Origin: Parabacteroides timonensis
Lineage (GTDB): Bacteria; Bacteroidota; Bacteroidia; Bacteroidales; Tannerellaceae
Direction of reading: 5' to 3'
DNA: 64,000 nucleotides
Assembly: GCF_900128505.1 (NCBI RefSeq)
Contig: NZ_LT669941.1
Location: 3,094,420-3,158,419, forward strand
Shown: positions 18,615 through 27,637 of the stretch, piece after piece
Layout: every line of letters begins with the position of its first letter
Numbering within the stretch: position 1 is the stretch's first letter
Program-made: the position numbers and the translations under genes
Notes under the pieces: model-generated
Database searches by the model: none
What the model saw: the letters and a program-made list of their open reading frames with translations, nothing else
Told to the model about the DNA's origin: nothing

Positions 18615-19598
18615 ATGAAGCTGTTTAAAACAAGAAAAACATATTACTTATATAACCCTAGCACACTCAATTACGAGCGTGTCTACCCTTCCGCCAAAGA
18701 TCGTTTCTTCATTGTGCTCCGTCATTTGAGCATAGGTGCGGCCATAGGGATCGGGGCTTTTTTCATTTTAATGTACACGATCGACTCGCCGGTAGAGTCG
18801 TTATTGAAGAAGGAAAACAAGCTGTTACAAACTCAATATGAGGTACTTTCGCTTCGCCTAACCAATGCCCTCGAAGTATTGGACGACATCCAGCAACGCG
18901 ACGAGAACCTGTATCGTGCCATCTTCCAGGCAGAGTCCATTCCCGAATCGGTACGTAAATCTGGTTTCGGGGGAACCAACCGTTACGAACATCTGTTGAG
19001 CTTGCCTAACCCGGAACTGGTCGTTTCCACCACACAGAAGATGGATATGCTCTCGAAGCAGCTCTATATACAAAGCAACTCGTTGGAAGAGTTGATCAAG
19101 CTGGGTAAGAACCAGGAAGAACGTAGCCGTTGCATCCCTGCCATCCAGCCTATCTCCAATAAGGACCTGCGCCGTACGGCATCCGGTTATGGTGTGCGTA
19201 TCGACCCGATATACAGAACTCCCCGCTTCCACTCGGGCATGGACTTCTCCGCCAAAGTGGGAACGGAAATTTATGCAACCGGTGACGGCGTCGTCACGTT
19301 TGCCGCCTGGAAACAGGGATACGGCAACTGTCTGATGATTGATCACGGCTACGGATTCCAGACATTATACGGCCACATGAGCAAGTTCAAGAAGCGCGTC
19401 GGACAGAAAGTGACCCGCGGCGAAGTGATTGGCGAAGTGGGTAATACAGGTAAATCTACCGGACCGCACCTGCATTACGAAGTGATAGTCCGGGGTAAAC
19501 ACGACAACCCGTCCAGATACTATTACATGGATCTTACACCTGAAGAATACGACCGTATGATCCAGATCGCAGAAAACCATGGACAGGTAATGGATTAA
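18615..19598 (+). CDS. M23-family (LytM) peptidoglycan endopeptidase, membrane anchored
   Basis: 327 aa. One transmembrane helix lies at about residues 34-55, followed by a coiled-coil-like stretch (about 65-100) and a C-terminal LytM domain. The zinc site is complete: H206 and D210 in HSGMD, and H285 and H287 in HLHYE. Such proteins either cut peptide crosslinks in peptidoglycan or activate amidases during growth and division. Because all metal ligands are kept, an active enzyme is more likely than a degenerate activator. MerR follows 14 bp later. Confidence 0.92.
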   Translation: MKLFKTRKTYYLYNPSTLNYERVYPSAKDRFFIVLRHLSIGAAIGIGAFFILMYTIDSPVESLLKKENKLLQTQYEVLSLRLTNALEVLDDIQQRDENLYRAIFQAESIPESVRKSGFGGTNRYEHLLSLPNPELVVSTTQKMDMLSKQLYIQSNSLEELIKLGKNQEERSRCIPAIQPISNKDLRRTASGYGVRIDPIYRTPRFHSGMDFSAKVGTEIYATGDGVVTFAAWKQGYGNCLMIDHGYGFQTLYGHMSKFKKRVGQKVTRGEVIGEVGNTGKSTGPHLHYEVIVRGKHDNPSRYYYMDLTPEEYDRMIQIAENHGQVMD

Positions 19599-19612
19599 AC
19601 ATCTTTAAGACG

Positions 19613-19990
19613 ATGGCATTAAATAAAGATAAAAATCTGAAGTTATATTTCTCCATCAGCGAGGTGGCGCAGATGTTCGACGTCAACGAGTCGACCCTGC
19701 GTTTCTGGGAGAAGGAATTCGATATTATCCGCCCGCGTAAAACGGCAAAAGGAACCCGTTTCTACAAACAGGAGGATATCGACGCCGTACGTCTGATCTT
19801 CCACCTGGTAAAAGAACGAGGTATGACACTGGCCGGTGCACGCCAGAAGCTAAAGGACAACAGGGAAACAACCATCCGCCAGGAAGAGATCGTCAACAAA
19901 CTGAAACAAATCAAAGAAGAGTTGCTTTCGATGAAGGCTGCCTTTGACGCGCTCGACCCTTCGGAATTACCCCAGGAAGAGAAAATCTAA
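19613..19990 (+). CDS. MerR-family transcriptional regulator
   Basis: 125 aa. The N-terminal winged-helix domain (about 10-80) has the MerR pattern ISEVAQMFDVNESTLRFWEKEF followed by RFYKQEDIDAV. The C-terminal helix (about 90-120) is short and has no Cys cluster, so this is not a classical metal sensor. It is a widely conserved small MerR of Bacteroidota that sits beside the M23 peptidase; its target genes are unknown. Confidence 0.9.
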   Translation: MALNKDKNLKLYFSISEVAQMFDVNESTLRFWEKEFDIIRPRKTAKGTRFYKQEDIDAVRLIFHLVKERGMTLAGARQKLKDNRETTIRQEEIVNKLKQIKEELLSMKAAFDALDPSELPQEEKI

Positions 19991-20056
19991 GTCAAACAAT
20001 TAGCAGGTTACGAGAGAAAAACGTATCTTCGCCGACAATTTAAGAAAACAATAAAT

Positions 20057-20452
20057 ATGGAAATTACGGGAAAGATTATTGCCGTACTACCTGAACAGGG
20101 CGGCACAAGTAAAAACGGAAACGAGTGGAAAAAACAGGAGTACGTATTAGAAACACATGACCAATACCCTAAGAAAGTATGCTTCCAGATTTTCGGTGCC
20201 GACCGCATCGAACAGGCAGCTATTCAACCCGGAGAAGAATTGACAGTATCATTCGATATAGACAGCCGTGAGTATCAGGGACGTTGGTTCACTAACATCA
20301 ATGCATGGAAAGTAGACCGTCCGATGGCCGGCGCACCCATGTCGGCTCCCGGAGCGATGACCCCGGATAACTTTGCACCGGCATCTGCCCCGACAGCACC
20401 TGCCGCTCCCGACTTCGGTCCGGCAAATCCGATCGACGACCTGCCGTTCTAA
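20057..20452 (+). CDS. DUF3127 (OB-fold-like) protein
   Basis: 131 aa. Residues 1-90 form the DUF3127 core (MEITGKIIAVLPEQGGTSKNG at the N-terminus, then GRWFTNINAWKVDR), a small beta-rich fold that resembles a single-stranded-DNA-binding OB fold. The tail (about 95-131) is Ala/Pro rich and ends with acidic residues and DDLPF, which strongly resembles the SSB C-terminal partner-binding tip (DDDIPF). I infer a DNA-associated role with protein recruitment through the tail; this has not been shown here. Confidence 0.85.
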   Translation: MEITGKIIAVLPEQGGTSKNGNEWKKQEYVLETHDQYPKKVCFQIFGADRIEQAAIQPGEELTVSFDIDSREYQGRWFTNINAWKVDRPMAGAPMSAPGAMTPDNFAPASAPTAPAAPDFGPANPIDDLPF

Positions 20453-20470
20453 TCACGGTAGCGTAACTAT

Positions 20471-20535
20471 AACGCAGATTGGGCAGATAACGCAGATCTT
20501 AATTAGAATCTGCGATTATCTGCCCAATCTGCGTT
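20471..20535. terminator. Long stem-loop between convergent genes
   Basis: AACGCAGATTGGGCAGATAA-CGCAGAT pairs with its complement on the right with only one unpaired base, giving a stem of about 27 bp and a 10-nt loop. Each arm contains a direct repeat (ACGCAGAT twice). It separates the DUF3127 gene (+) from tamL (-). No U-run is present, so it may act as a bidirectional transcript barrier or 3' end protector. Confidence 0.65.
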
Positions 20536-20556
20536 ACATATAGTTTGTATCCTACA

Positions 20557-22908
20557 TCAGAACGGATACCCGATAGCCAGGTGCCAACCCGGCGTATAAT
20601 TGGGTACGTTGAAATAGCCTTTCTTTGCTTCGTAAGGCACATGCAGGGGAACACCCATATCCAGGCGGATTACGATAAAGGTTAAGTCGTAACGTAATCC
20701 GACACCGGCATCCAGCGCCAGGTCTCTCAGGAAACGCCCCCATTTCAGCTGACCGCCAGGACGTTGCTTGTCTTCACGGATCAGCCAGATGTTACCCGTA
20801 TCTATAAAAGCAGCACCATGCAGGTCACCCAGGATCGGAAAACGGTATTCGAGATTGGCCTCGAACTTCAGGTCGCCGGTCTGGTCGAGATAGCTGTACG
20901 TACTTTCGGGCGGAAGATAGCTACCCGGACCGATCGAACGAATCGTGAAGGCACGGAGGCTATTAGCCCCTCCGATATAGAATTGTTCGTTGTAAGGAGA
21001 CACACGGGCATTTCCATAACTATAAATGGCTCCCGCCATAACGCGGCCAACCAGATGCTGGTTATGACCTATCTTATAGTTGTAACGGATTTCCGCCGTT
21101 CCTTTCACGAACTGGGCGAATTTATTTCCCAGCAAATGTTTTCCTTCTTCATTGAATTTCTTTCCGGCAATGGCATAACCCGCAGCCAGCAAATTACCCG
21201 CCTGCGAAACAGACAACTGAAACCAGGTATGATTCCGTTTGGAAGTGATCGGTGCATCGTCGTAGGTATAGGTATATCCCATCGCCGGCACGAACTGGTT
21301 CTCCAAACTCAACTTCAAGGCACGGTTGTCTTTCGTTATGCTGTCGAACTCGTGGGTCGTTGACTGAAGCAGGTTGTATGTCAGCTTGAACGGCGTGATC
21401 GAATGGTGGCTGGTAGCAGACGACTGGTAATCGTACGAAGCATTCCCACCGAAAGCCAGCATCTTGAAGAAGCGTGCCCGGTTCAGCTGGTCGACATACA
21501 GGCGGAAGGAGGTGCTCGAAGGATATAAGCCGTCCTTTTTCATCATACCGGGGAACAGCAATTGAGGGAATGTCAATGTTCCGCTCAGTCCCATTTCCCA
21601 ACTATTGATAGCCGACTTGGAGCCGTCCACCCGTTTTCCGGTCTGCCATTCGTAAGAGCCGCGCAAACGCACACCGAACGTTTCACCTCCCCCGAACACA
21701 TTCCGTTTAGTGACACTGAAGATAGCTCCCGGCCCCAGCTGATCGTTACTTTTGGAGGTCACGTTCACTTCCAACTCCCCGTCGAGCGGCAAGTCGTAGA
21801 CGGTGTTGATCTTCAAGTCGAGGGTATCCTGTCGACGGGCCGTATCGCGCGGAGTATATTGCATTTCGGAATACCGGAAAATGCCCAGTCGCGAGTAACT
21901 ATTCTGTGTCCGTTGCTGATTCTCCTGCGAATAGAGATCGCCGGAATGCAGACGCAGGCGGTTGTAAAGCACCGACGGACGTACCCGGAGTTTGCCTTCG
22001 TAATAAACCGTCATATCTTTATAGCGCACCGAATCGGTAGGCGGCTCATTGTTATAACCGTTCAACAGGACGGAGATTTCACCGATCTTCCACGGACGCA
22101 GGGCGGTACGCGGCAGGCCAGGTTTCGTCATGATGCGAAGTGCTACCTTGCCGGGATTCATGATGGTATCCGCCTGGTAGGTAATGAACTCGGGGCGGAA
22201 ATAATAGAATCCGTTATTACGCAACAGGGAAGTAATGCGTTGCCGCTCGGCTTCCAGATTCGTCACACTGAAGTTTTCCCCTTTATGAAGCAGGCGTGCC
22301 GAAGGATTGCTTTGTATTAATGTATCCATCTGATGGCGCATCCTCACATAACGGATACTGTCGTAAGTATAAGGATGATTCATTTCTACCTGGTAAATGA
22401 GCTTGGCTTTCTTCGCATCCTTCAGATTGGTATCTACCTGGAAAGAGGTCGTTCCATTGAAATAGCCGTATTCTTTCAGCAGGTTTTGCGCTACTTTGAT
22501 ACGTATATCGGGATTCACCGTCGAGATAAAGACAGGCTTGGCGGCAAGTTTATTAAAGATCCATTTTCCTACCTTTCCTTTTTTATTCACGAAAGAGTTA
22601 TAGACCCACAGACCGAACGGGAACGGTACACGGACAGATGAACTTCCCAATAATGCATTGTTGGGGGGATAGGCAAGAGCTCCCTCCACTTCAGCCAGGG
22701 CGTCTTCACCGACGGAGGTCTTATCTTCGTTGGTGACTTCTATCTTTTTAATGCCGGTATAAAGGACTTCACCTTCGGGCAGATTCTTAGTGGTCGAACA
22801 GGATGCCAACAAAAGTAAAAGAAACGAGAAGATGACACACCCCCTGCCCCGCTGTGTTATTGCTCTTCCGCTAAACAGTCTATATAGTATATTTCTCTTT
22901 TTCATCAT
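20557..22908 (-). CDS. tamL: TamL, BamA-like outer-membrane lipoprotein of the Tam system
   Basis: 783 aa. An N-terminal lipobox (LLLASC, Cys37) makes this the lipidated BamA/TamA relative known in Bacteroidota as TamL. POTRA-like domains occupy about 45-400, with VRYKDMTVYYEGKLRVRPSVL near the last one. The C-terminal half is an Omp85 beta-barrel carrying the YIGGANSLRAF segment that corresponds to the conserved loop-6 VRGF-type region and ending with aromatic-rich YPF. It overlaps tamB by 4 bp, so the two are translationally coupled. Role: insertion or assembly of outer-membrane proteins, or lipid transport, together with TamB. Confidence 0.92.
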   Translation of the reverse strand: MMKKRNILYRLFSGRAITQRGRGCVIFSFLLLLLASCSTTKNLPEGEVLYTGIKKIEVTNEDKTSVGEDALAEVEGALAYPPNNALLGSSSVRVPFPFGLWVYNSFVNKKGKVGKWIFNKLAAKPVFISTVNPDIRIKVAQNLLKEYGYFNGTTSFQVDTNLKDAKKAKLIYQVEMNHPYTYDSIRYVRMRHQMDTLIQSNPSARLLHKGENFSVTNLEAERQRITSLLRNNGFYYFRPEFITYQADTIMNPGKVALRIMTKPGLPRTALRPWKIGEISVLLNGYNNEPPTDSVRYKDMTVYYEGKLRVRPSVLYNRLRLHSGDLYSQENQQRTQNSYSRLGIFRYSEMQYTPRDTARRQDTLDLKINTVYDLPLDGELEVNVTSKSNDQLGPGAIFSVTKRNVFGGGETFGVRLRGSYEWQTGKRVDGSKSAINSWEMGLSGTLTFPQLLFPGMMKKDGLYPSSTSFRLYVDQLNRARFFKMLAFGGNASYDYQSSATSHHSITPFKLTYNLLQSTTHEFDSITKDNRALKLSLENQFVPAMGYTYTYDDAPITSKRNHTWFQLSVSQAGNLLAAGYAIAGKKFNEEGKHLLGNKFAQFVKGTAEIRYNYKIGHNQHLVGRVMAGAIYSYGNARVSPYNEQFYIGGANSLRAFTIRSIGPGSYLPPESTYSYLDQTGDLKFEANLEYRFPILGDLHGAAFIDTGNIWLIREDKQRPGGQLKWGRFLRDLALDAGVGLRYDLTFIVIRLDMGVPLHVPYEAKKGYFNVPNYTPGWHLAIGYPF

Positions 22909-25900
22909 TCCTCCTCATTAACCGGTTTAGGCCTATTTTTCTTAAAGTTGAACAACTCCCGCATGTGAAGCATCTTACGGCGCAGTACGATACCGACACC
23001 CGTTTCCGTGATCTCCCCTTCCAGCAGGCTTTCGTAGTTCTTGTCATGGAACAGTTTCACGTAGCGCGTTCCGCTGGCATCCAGTCGGTATTCGATCGAG
23101 ACATTGTCGATAAAGGCCTGCGTCTGGTTGCTATTGCTGGCATTCTCACCCGTAGAGATACGGCCTCCCAACACGACACGGATACGGTCGTTCCAGAAAC
23201 GTTTGGCAAAGCTGAAGTTATAGTCGGTACGCTGACCGCCATCCCCATTGCCGTTCTCGTCGTAGCTATCCATACCGAACGAGATATCGACCGTCTTCAA
23301 GGCACTTCCTGCAATATTACTGATCTCACTGTTCAGGAAGCTGTTCAGGGCTGCCCCCATGTTCAGGTTCTGTTTGCCACTGCTACTGTTCGCCAAGTAC
23401 ATACCGGTGATAATCATTCCGACGGCCAGTTTCGTACGTTCATCCTCGCCCATGCTACTCAGGGTTGTCTGCATCGCCTGGTCTTCGGGAGCCGTCAGGA
23501 CGAACTGCAGGCCGAGGTTCTCCAGTTGTTGTTTGAGGGCGATACCTACATCGAAGTTGACCATACGGGAGCCGCTGCCTTCCGTCACATTGGTACGGAT
23601 GCGTTCGGTAGCCGTCAGGCTCAGATACGGGTCCATCGGGTCACCGCTCCACTGCACGTAACTGCCGTCCTGTATATTGAACTCTTTCAGCGGGATGATC
23701 GGCAAAGCATATTTCACAATGCCACCCGAAAGCGTATAACGTCCGTTCAGGATCATTTCCCCCTGCGGGGTATATTGGAAAGAGAGATCACCACCCCCTT
23801 CGAGCTCTACCTTGCTGGAACGGTCGGGAGTGATGTCGGCATTCAAGCGTACGGACTGGTCGATACGGATTGTAAGCAGCATATCCATTCCTCCCAGCGG
23901 CAGCGGGGCTTCGGGACGACGACGGTTGACGAGCGTATCCTCGAAAGAGGTGAAAGTCACCAGGTCGGAAAGGCGGTCTTGTACGGTCAGCGGCGAATCC
24001 TTCATCACATAGGTTACATTCGTTCCACCCAGCAATTGCAGGCTACCACGCATCATCAGAGCATCGAGCGGCCCTTTTACGGTAGACGAGAGATTGACCA
24101 GCAGTTTACCGTAGACCATGCTTTCTTTGTTACGTTTTACATCGAGCAATTGCATATTATCGGCCTTTAGCTTCAGGTCAGCCGTCATTCGCGACAGGTT
24201 GTTGAAGTCGACCGTACCGTCTATCACGAACGGGTTCTTACCGGCAGCATGGATATGGTATTCGTCGAACATGATTTTGTTATCTTTCACCACGATCTTT
24301 TTGTCGTCTACCCGGAAGCTGGTTCCTACAGCCGTCACAAACATCGAGGTTGAATCCATCTCGATATATCCGTTCATTTCAGGGGCTTTACTACTACCCT
24401 TTATCGTCATGTTTCCTTCCAGTACACCATTTAACGAAGCCATATTATCCGGGATAAACGGGTTTACCATATCCAGCGGCAGATGTGTCACGTCGAATGT
24501 TCCGTCGAGATAATCTTCTTTTCCTATCTTGTAAAGAGCGGTAGCCGACATTACCTCCTTCTGGTCGCGCAGGAAGTGCATATCGACCTGATGCCTGTTA
24601 TCCGGCAACGGCAGGTAAACCGTACTGAACATCAGTTCTCCTACCCGACCGCCTTCATAAATAAGGTTGTCTATATTCGCATCGAGCACCACCAGGAACG
24701 AGCTGTCGGAAGGCGCATATTGCATATCCGCACTCAGAATTCCCTGCATGGAAGGTATCTCCGTAAATGCTTTCGAAATCACATCGAGGTTGATCTGGCT
24801 CAGTTCGAGGTGCAGTTCCTCCATCTTCTCCTTTTCCGGTCGCGAATGTATCCACAAGGACATATTTTCCTCGCCCGACAACCGGAGATCGGCTGCAATA
24901 TCTTTCTCATTCTTATAGAGGATATAATTATCCGGATTCAGCTTGAAAGGGCGAAAAGCCAGGATCGGATCGTCGGGGAACAAATGGAGATTGATCCCTT
25001 CTTTCACCTTATCCGCCCGCAGTCCGAGCAGGATACCGGTATCTCCGGCCCCATCCGTGTACAAAAGCTCTGCATCGGCAAACGTACTTCTTATCTTACC
25101 CTTCACTCCGGCAGTGAAAGGAGCTTGTTTACGGTATTTTGTTTTAATCACATCGGCACTATACAACAATCCGAGCGAGTCCTGGCGCACGGCGAAACTA
25201 ATCGTATCGAGCCGCGTTGTATCACGCATCAGATCGTAGATACCCGCATCCATGCGGAAGCCTTCTTCCGGTGAAGAGAAAGCTTCCAGATTCAGGTTGT
25301 TGAAAGAGACATTAGCCTGTTGCAGGATGTTATAGATCGGGTTGTCTTTCCCCGCCGATATAGCCAGATGCATATCGGGAAGCAACGGACGGAAAGCAGG
25401 GATATTGATCATCGAGTCTTTCTCCAGTTGTTTGTTCAGGCCTTCCGATATCTTTGTGAACTTATCGGTCATTGTTTCGAGATCGGCATTTCCTGTCAAT
25501 GTGATTCCCAGGTCGCCGGCATGGAACGAGACACGGGTCGTATCTTTCGTACTTTGAGCATGCAGGGTCAGGGTTTTGGGTTTATATTTTCCGGTAGTCG
25601 TAATCAGTTCCCAGTTACCCAGCGTGACGTCGACCAGGTTGTTCTTTCCCATATCGGTTTCCGCTTCCGCAAATAGTTGGAAAGAGGTAGCCAGCGAATC
25701 TTGCATCAGGTGCATACCATAGAGGTCGAAATTCTCGACATCGGCAATCAGCATGGCTTTGATCTCCTTTTTCAACAGGGTTGCATTCAGCGTCATATCC
25801 ATCTTTGCCAGCGGATACTTACTCAGCAGGTCGAACTTGGCGAAGTTCTTTTCAAGCGATCCTGCCAGGTTGACGTCCGACACATTATAATTACCATAAT

Positions 25901-27506
25901 GGATATCCGTAATCTGACCGTCCAACTTCGCCCAGGTAGACGCTTTGAACGGATCGAAACCTTTACCTTCGGCACGGATAGAGGCAGTCAGGCCGTAGAG
26001 GGAATCGAGCGGCATAAAGTGCAATGGTTCCAGGCTATCCACTTTCAGGTCGGCTTCGTAAGCCTCGTTAGCGGGGTTGAAGCGTCCTGTCAACAAGACC
26101 TTTCCTTTATCCTCCCGCAGAAGCAGGTCGGCCTGGTATTCGTTATTTTTCAAACCGGCTTCACCGGTCAGGGTAATACCGGAAGGGATATTGAAACGTT
26201 TCCGTTCCGCTTCCGGGAGCATGGCCAATACAAAATCGAGGTTCCCCGTTTTCGCTTTCAGTTCCAGTTTCCCTGAACGGCGCACACTGTCGGTAAGCGA
26301 CTTCATCGTACCGGTCACATCCATACGGAAAGCCCCCGGCAACTCCCCTTTCAACTGGCGAAGCATCAGGGAGGACAGGTTACCTTCCACACCGGCTGTC
26401 AGCGAAACCGGTTTTTCCGGATAAGCCTTCTGAAAATCTTTCGGAAGTGCACCGGCGGCAATCATTACATCCTCCTTACCCACCGAAGCTGTGAGCAATA
26501 CCCGCATATTGCCTTCCGGATTTTCTGCAAACGAACTCCAGGGAACCATCGCCAACAGGCGGATTTCCGATGAAGGAGTCTTCAACAGAAGTTGCGGTAC
26601 ATTGATAGTGGTGCTATCGCTATGAAGGCTTCCGGTCAGGGAAGAGATAGTCAATCCCGAACGGTCTTCGGCCGAGAGCTCGCGTATGCAGGCTTTTATA
26701 TCCCGGCCCCCATAAAGAAGAGAGTCGAGCGAGATATTGACGTCACTCAAGGCGATATGAGAAGGGTCGAAGCCTTCTGTCGCATCCTGGTTGTTACCGT
26801 CATACCCCAAGGTCGATCCGGTCAGGGTAAACAGGCCGGCTTCATAACGCGAGGTACCCAGGTCGACTACACCGTCTTTCAGGTTGGCTTTATCGATATA
26901 GGTGGTCAGACGTAGCGAGTCGGCAGGCATCTGCATAGCGAAAGCCACCCGGTCGAGGTTTATCTTTTCGAGGTTTAATATCCAGTTTACGGGAGTTGAA
27001 GTGGTGTCGGCCTTGGTTGTCGTATCGTTCAACAACAAGGTGATAGCCGTATCGGAGAGGTCGACCGTATTCAGGGTGACCTTTTCTTTCGCCAGGTTGA
27101 CACGGTCGGCTTTGGCATACAGGCGTCCCAGTACACCCTTTATCTCCATACCTTCGATAAATGTGCCGGAGTTTACCTTCACTCCCTCCAGGTCGATCGC
27201 ATCTACCAATACCTCTTTCTTCAGTAAAGGCAGGGCGCGTACATTCACCGTCAGGCTTTTTAGGGTCAGGAGCGTATCGGCGGGCGAAGTCAGCACCTCC
27301 ACTCCCTTCACCGTCAGGTTCAATGGGAAAGAGAGGCGTATTCGTTCTATTCCGATCTGCATTCCGGTAGCTTTACCGGCATAATAAGCCGCTTTCCTGA
27401 CGGCAAAATTCTGAACAGGCGGTATATATAATAATACAGAGACCAACAAAACCAATACCACAGGTATCAGGCAGACGATCCCTATTCGTTTGATCCAAAT
27501 CCTCAT
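22905..27506 (-). CDS. tamB: TamB, translocation and assembly module inner-membrane protein
   Basis: 1533 aa. One N-terminal signal anchor (about 8-30), then a very long repetitive beta-structure of the AsmA/DUF490 type, and the C-terminal TamB domain (about 1170-1510) with characteristic DGSYVQWSGDPMDPYLSLTA and a region with VGMIITGMYL. TamB bridges the periplasm as a hydrophobic groove and pairs with an Omp85 protein; here the partner is TamL, encoded 4 bp into its 3' end. A proposed role for TamB-like proteins is bulk phospholipid transport to the outer membrane. Length and order are typical for Bacteroidota. Confidence 0.93.
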   Translation of the reverse strand: MRIWIKRIGIVCLIPVVLVLLVSVLLYIPPVQNFAVRKAAYYAGKATGMQIGIERIRLSFPLNLTVKGVEVLTSPADTLLTLKSLTVNVRALPLLKKEVLVDAIDLEGVKVNSGTFIEGMEIKGVLGRLYAKADRVNLAKEKVTLNTVDLSDTAITLLLNDTTTKADTTSTPVNWILNLEKINLDRVAFAMQMPADSLRLTTYIDKANLKDGVVDLGTSRYEAGLFTLTGSTLGYDGNNQDATEGFDPSHIALSDVNISLDSLLYGGRDIKACIRELSAEDRSGLTISSLTGSLHSDSTTINVPQLLLKTPSSEIRLLAMVPWSSFAENPEGNMRVLLTASVGKEDVMIAAGALPKDFQKAYPEKPVSLTAGVEGNLSSLMLRQLKGELPGAFRMDVTGTMKSLTDSVRRSGKLELKAKTGNLDFVLAMLPEAERKRFNIPSGITLTGEAGLKNNEYQADLLLREDKGKVLLTGRFNPANEAYEADLKVDSLEPLHFMPLDSLYGLTASIRAEGKGFDPFKASTWAKLDGQITDIHYGNYNVSDVNLAGSLEKNFAKFDLLSKYPLAKMDMTLNATLLKKEIKAMLIADVENFDLYGMHLMQDSLATSFQLFAEAETDMGKNNLVDVTLGNWELITTTGKYKPKTLTLHAQSTKDTTRVSFHAGDLGITLTGNADLETMTDKFTKISEGLNKQLEKDSMINIPAFRPLLPDMHLAISAGKDNPIYNILQQANVSFNNLNLEAFSSPEEGFRMDAGIYDLMRDTTRLDTISFAVRQDSLGLLYSADVIKTKYRKQAPFTAGVKGKIRSTFADAELLYTDGAGDTGILLGLRADKVKEGINLHLFPDDPILAFRPFKLNPDNYILYKNEKDIAADLRLSGEENMSLWIHSRPEKEKMEELHLELSQINLDVISKAFTEIPSMQGILSADMQYAPSDSSFLVVLDANIDNLIYEGGRVGELMFSTVYLPLPDNRHQVDMHFLRDQKEVMSATALYKIGKEDYLDGTFDVTHLPLDMVNPFIPDNMASLNGVLEGNMTIKGSSKAPEMNGYIEMDSTSMFVTAVGTSFRVDDKKIVVKDNKIMFDEYHIHAAGKNPFVIDGTVDFNNLSRMTADLKLKADNMQLLDVKRNKESMVYGKLLVNLSSTVKGPLDALMMRGSLQLLGGTNVTYVMKDSPLTVQDRLSDLVTFTSFEDTLVNRRRPEAPLPLGGMDMLLTIRIDQSVRLNADITPDRSSKVELEGGGDLSFQYTPQGEMILNGRYTLSGGIVKYALPIIPLKEFNIQDGSYVQWSGDPMDPYLSLTATERIRTNVTEGSGSRMVNFDVGIALKQQLENLGLQFVLTAPEDQAMQTTLSSMGEDERTKLAVGMIITGMYLANSSSGKQNLNMGAALNSFLNSEISNIAGSALKTVDISFGMDSYDENGNGDGGQRTDYNFSFAKRFWNDRIRVVLGGRISTGENASNSNQTQAFIDNVSIEYRLDASGTRYVKLFHDKNYESLLEGEITETGVGIVLRRKMLHMRELFNFKKNRPKPVNEEE

Positions 27507-27637
27507 TTGCTATTATAGTGTATTCTTTTTATAATGATAACGGCTAAATACCCTGTTTTGTTTGAAAATTCATTAACAAAAATAGAAAAGAAAATCAAGA
27601 ATAAAAAGTTCTGGCAGAAGAACATCCGGCACAAGCG

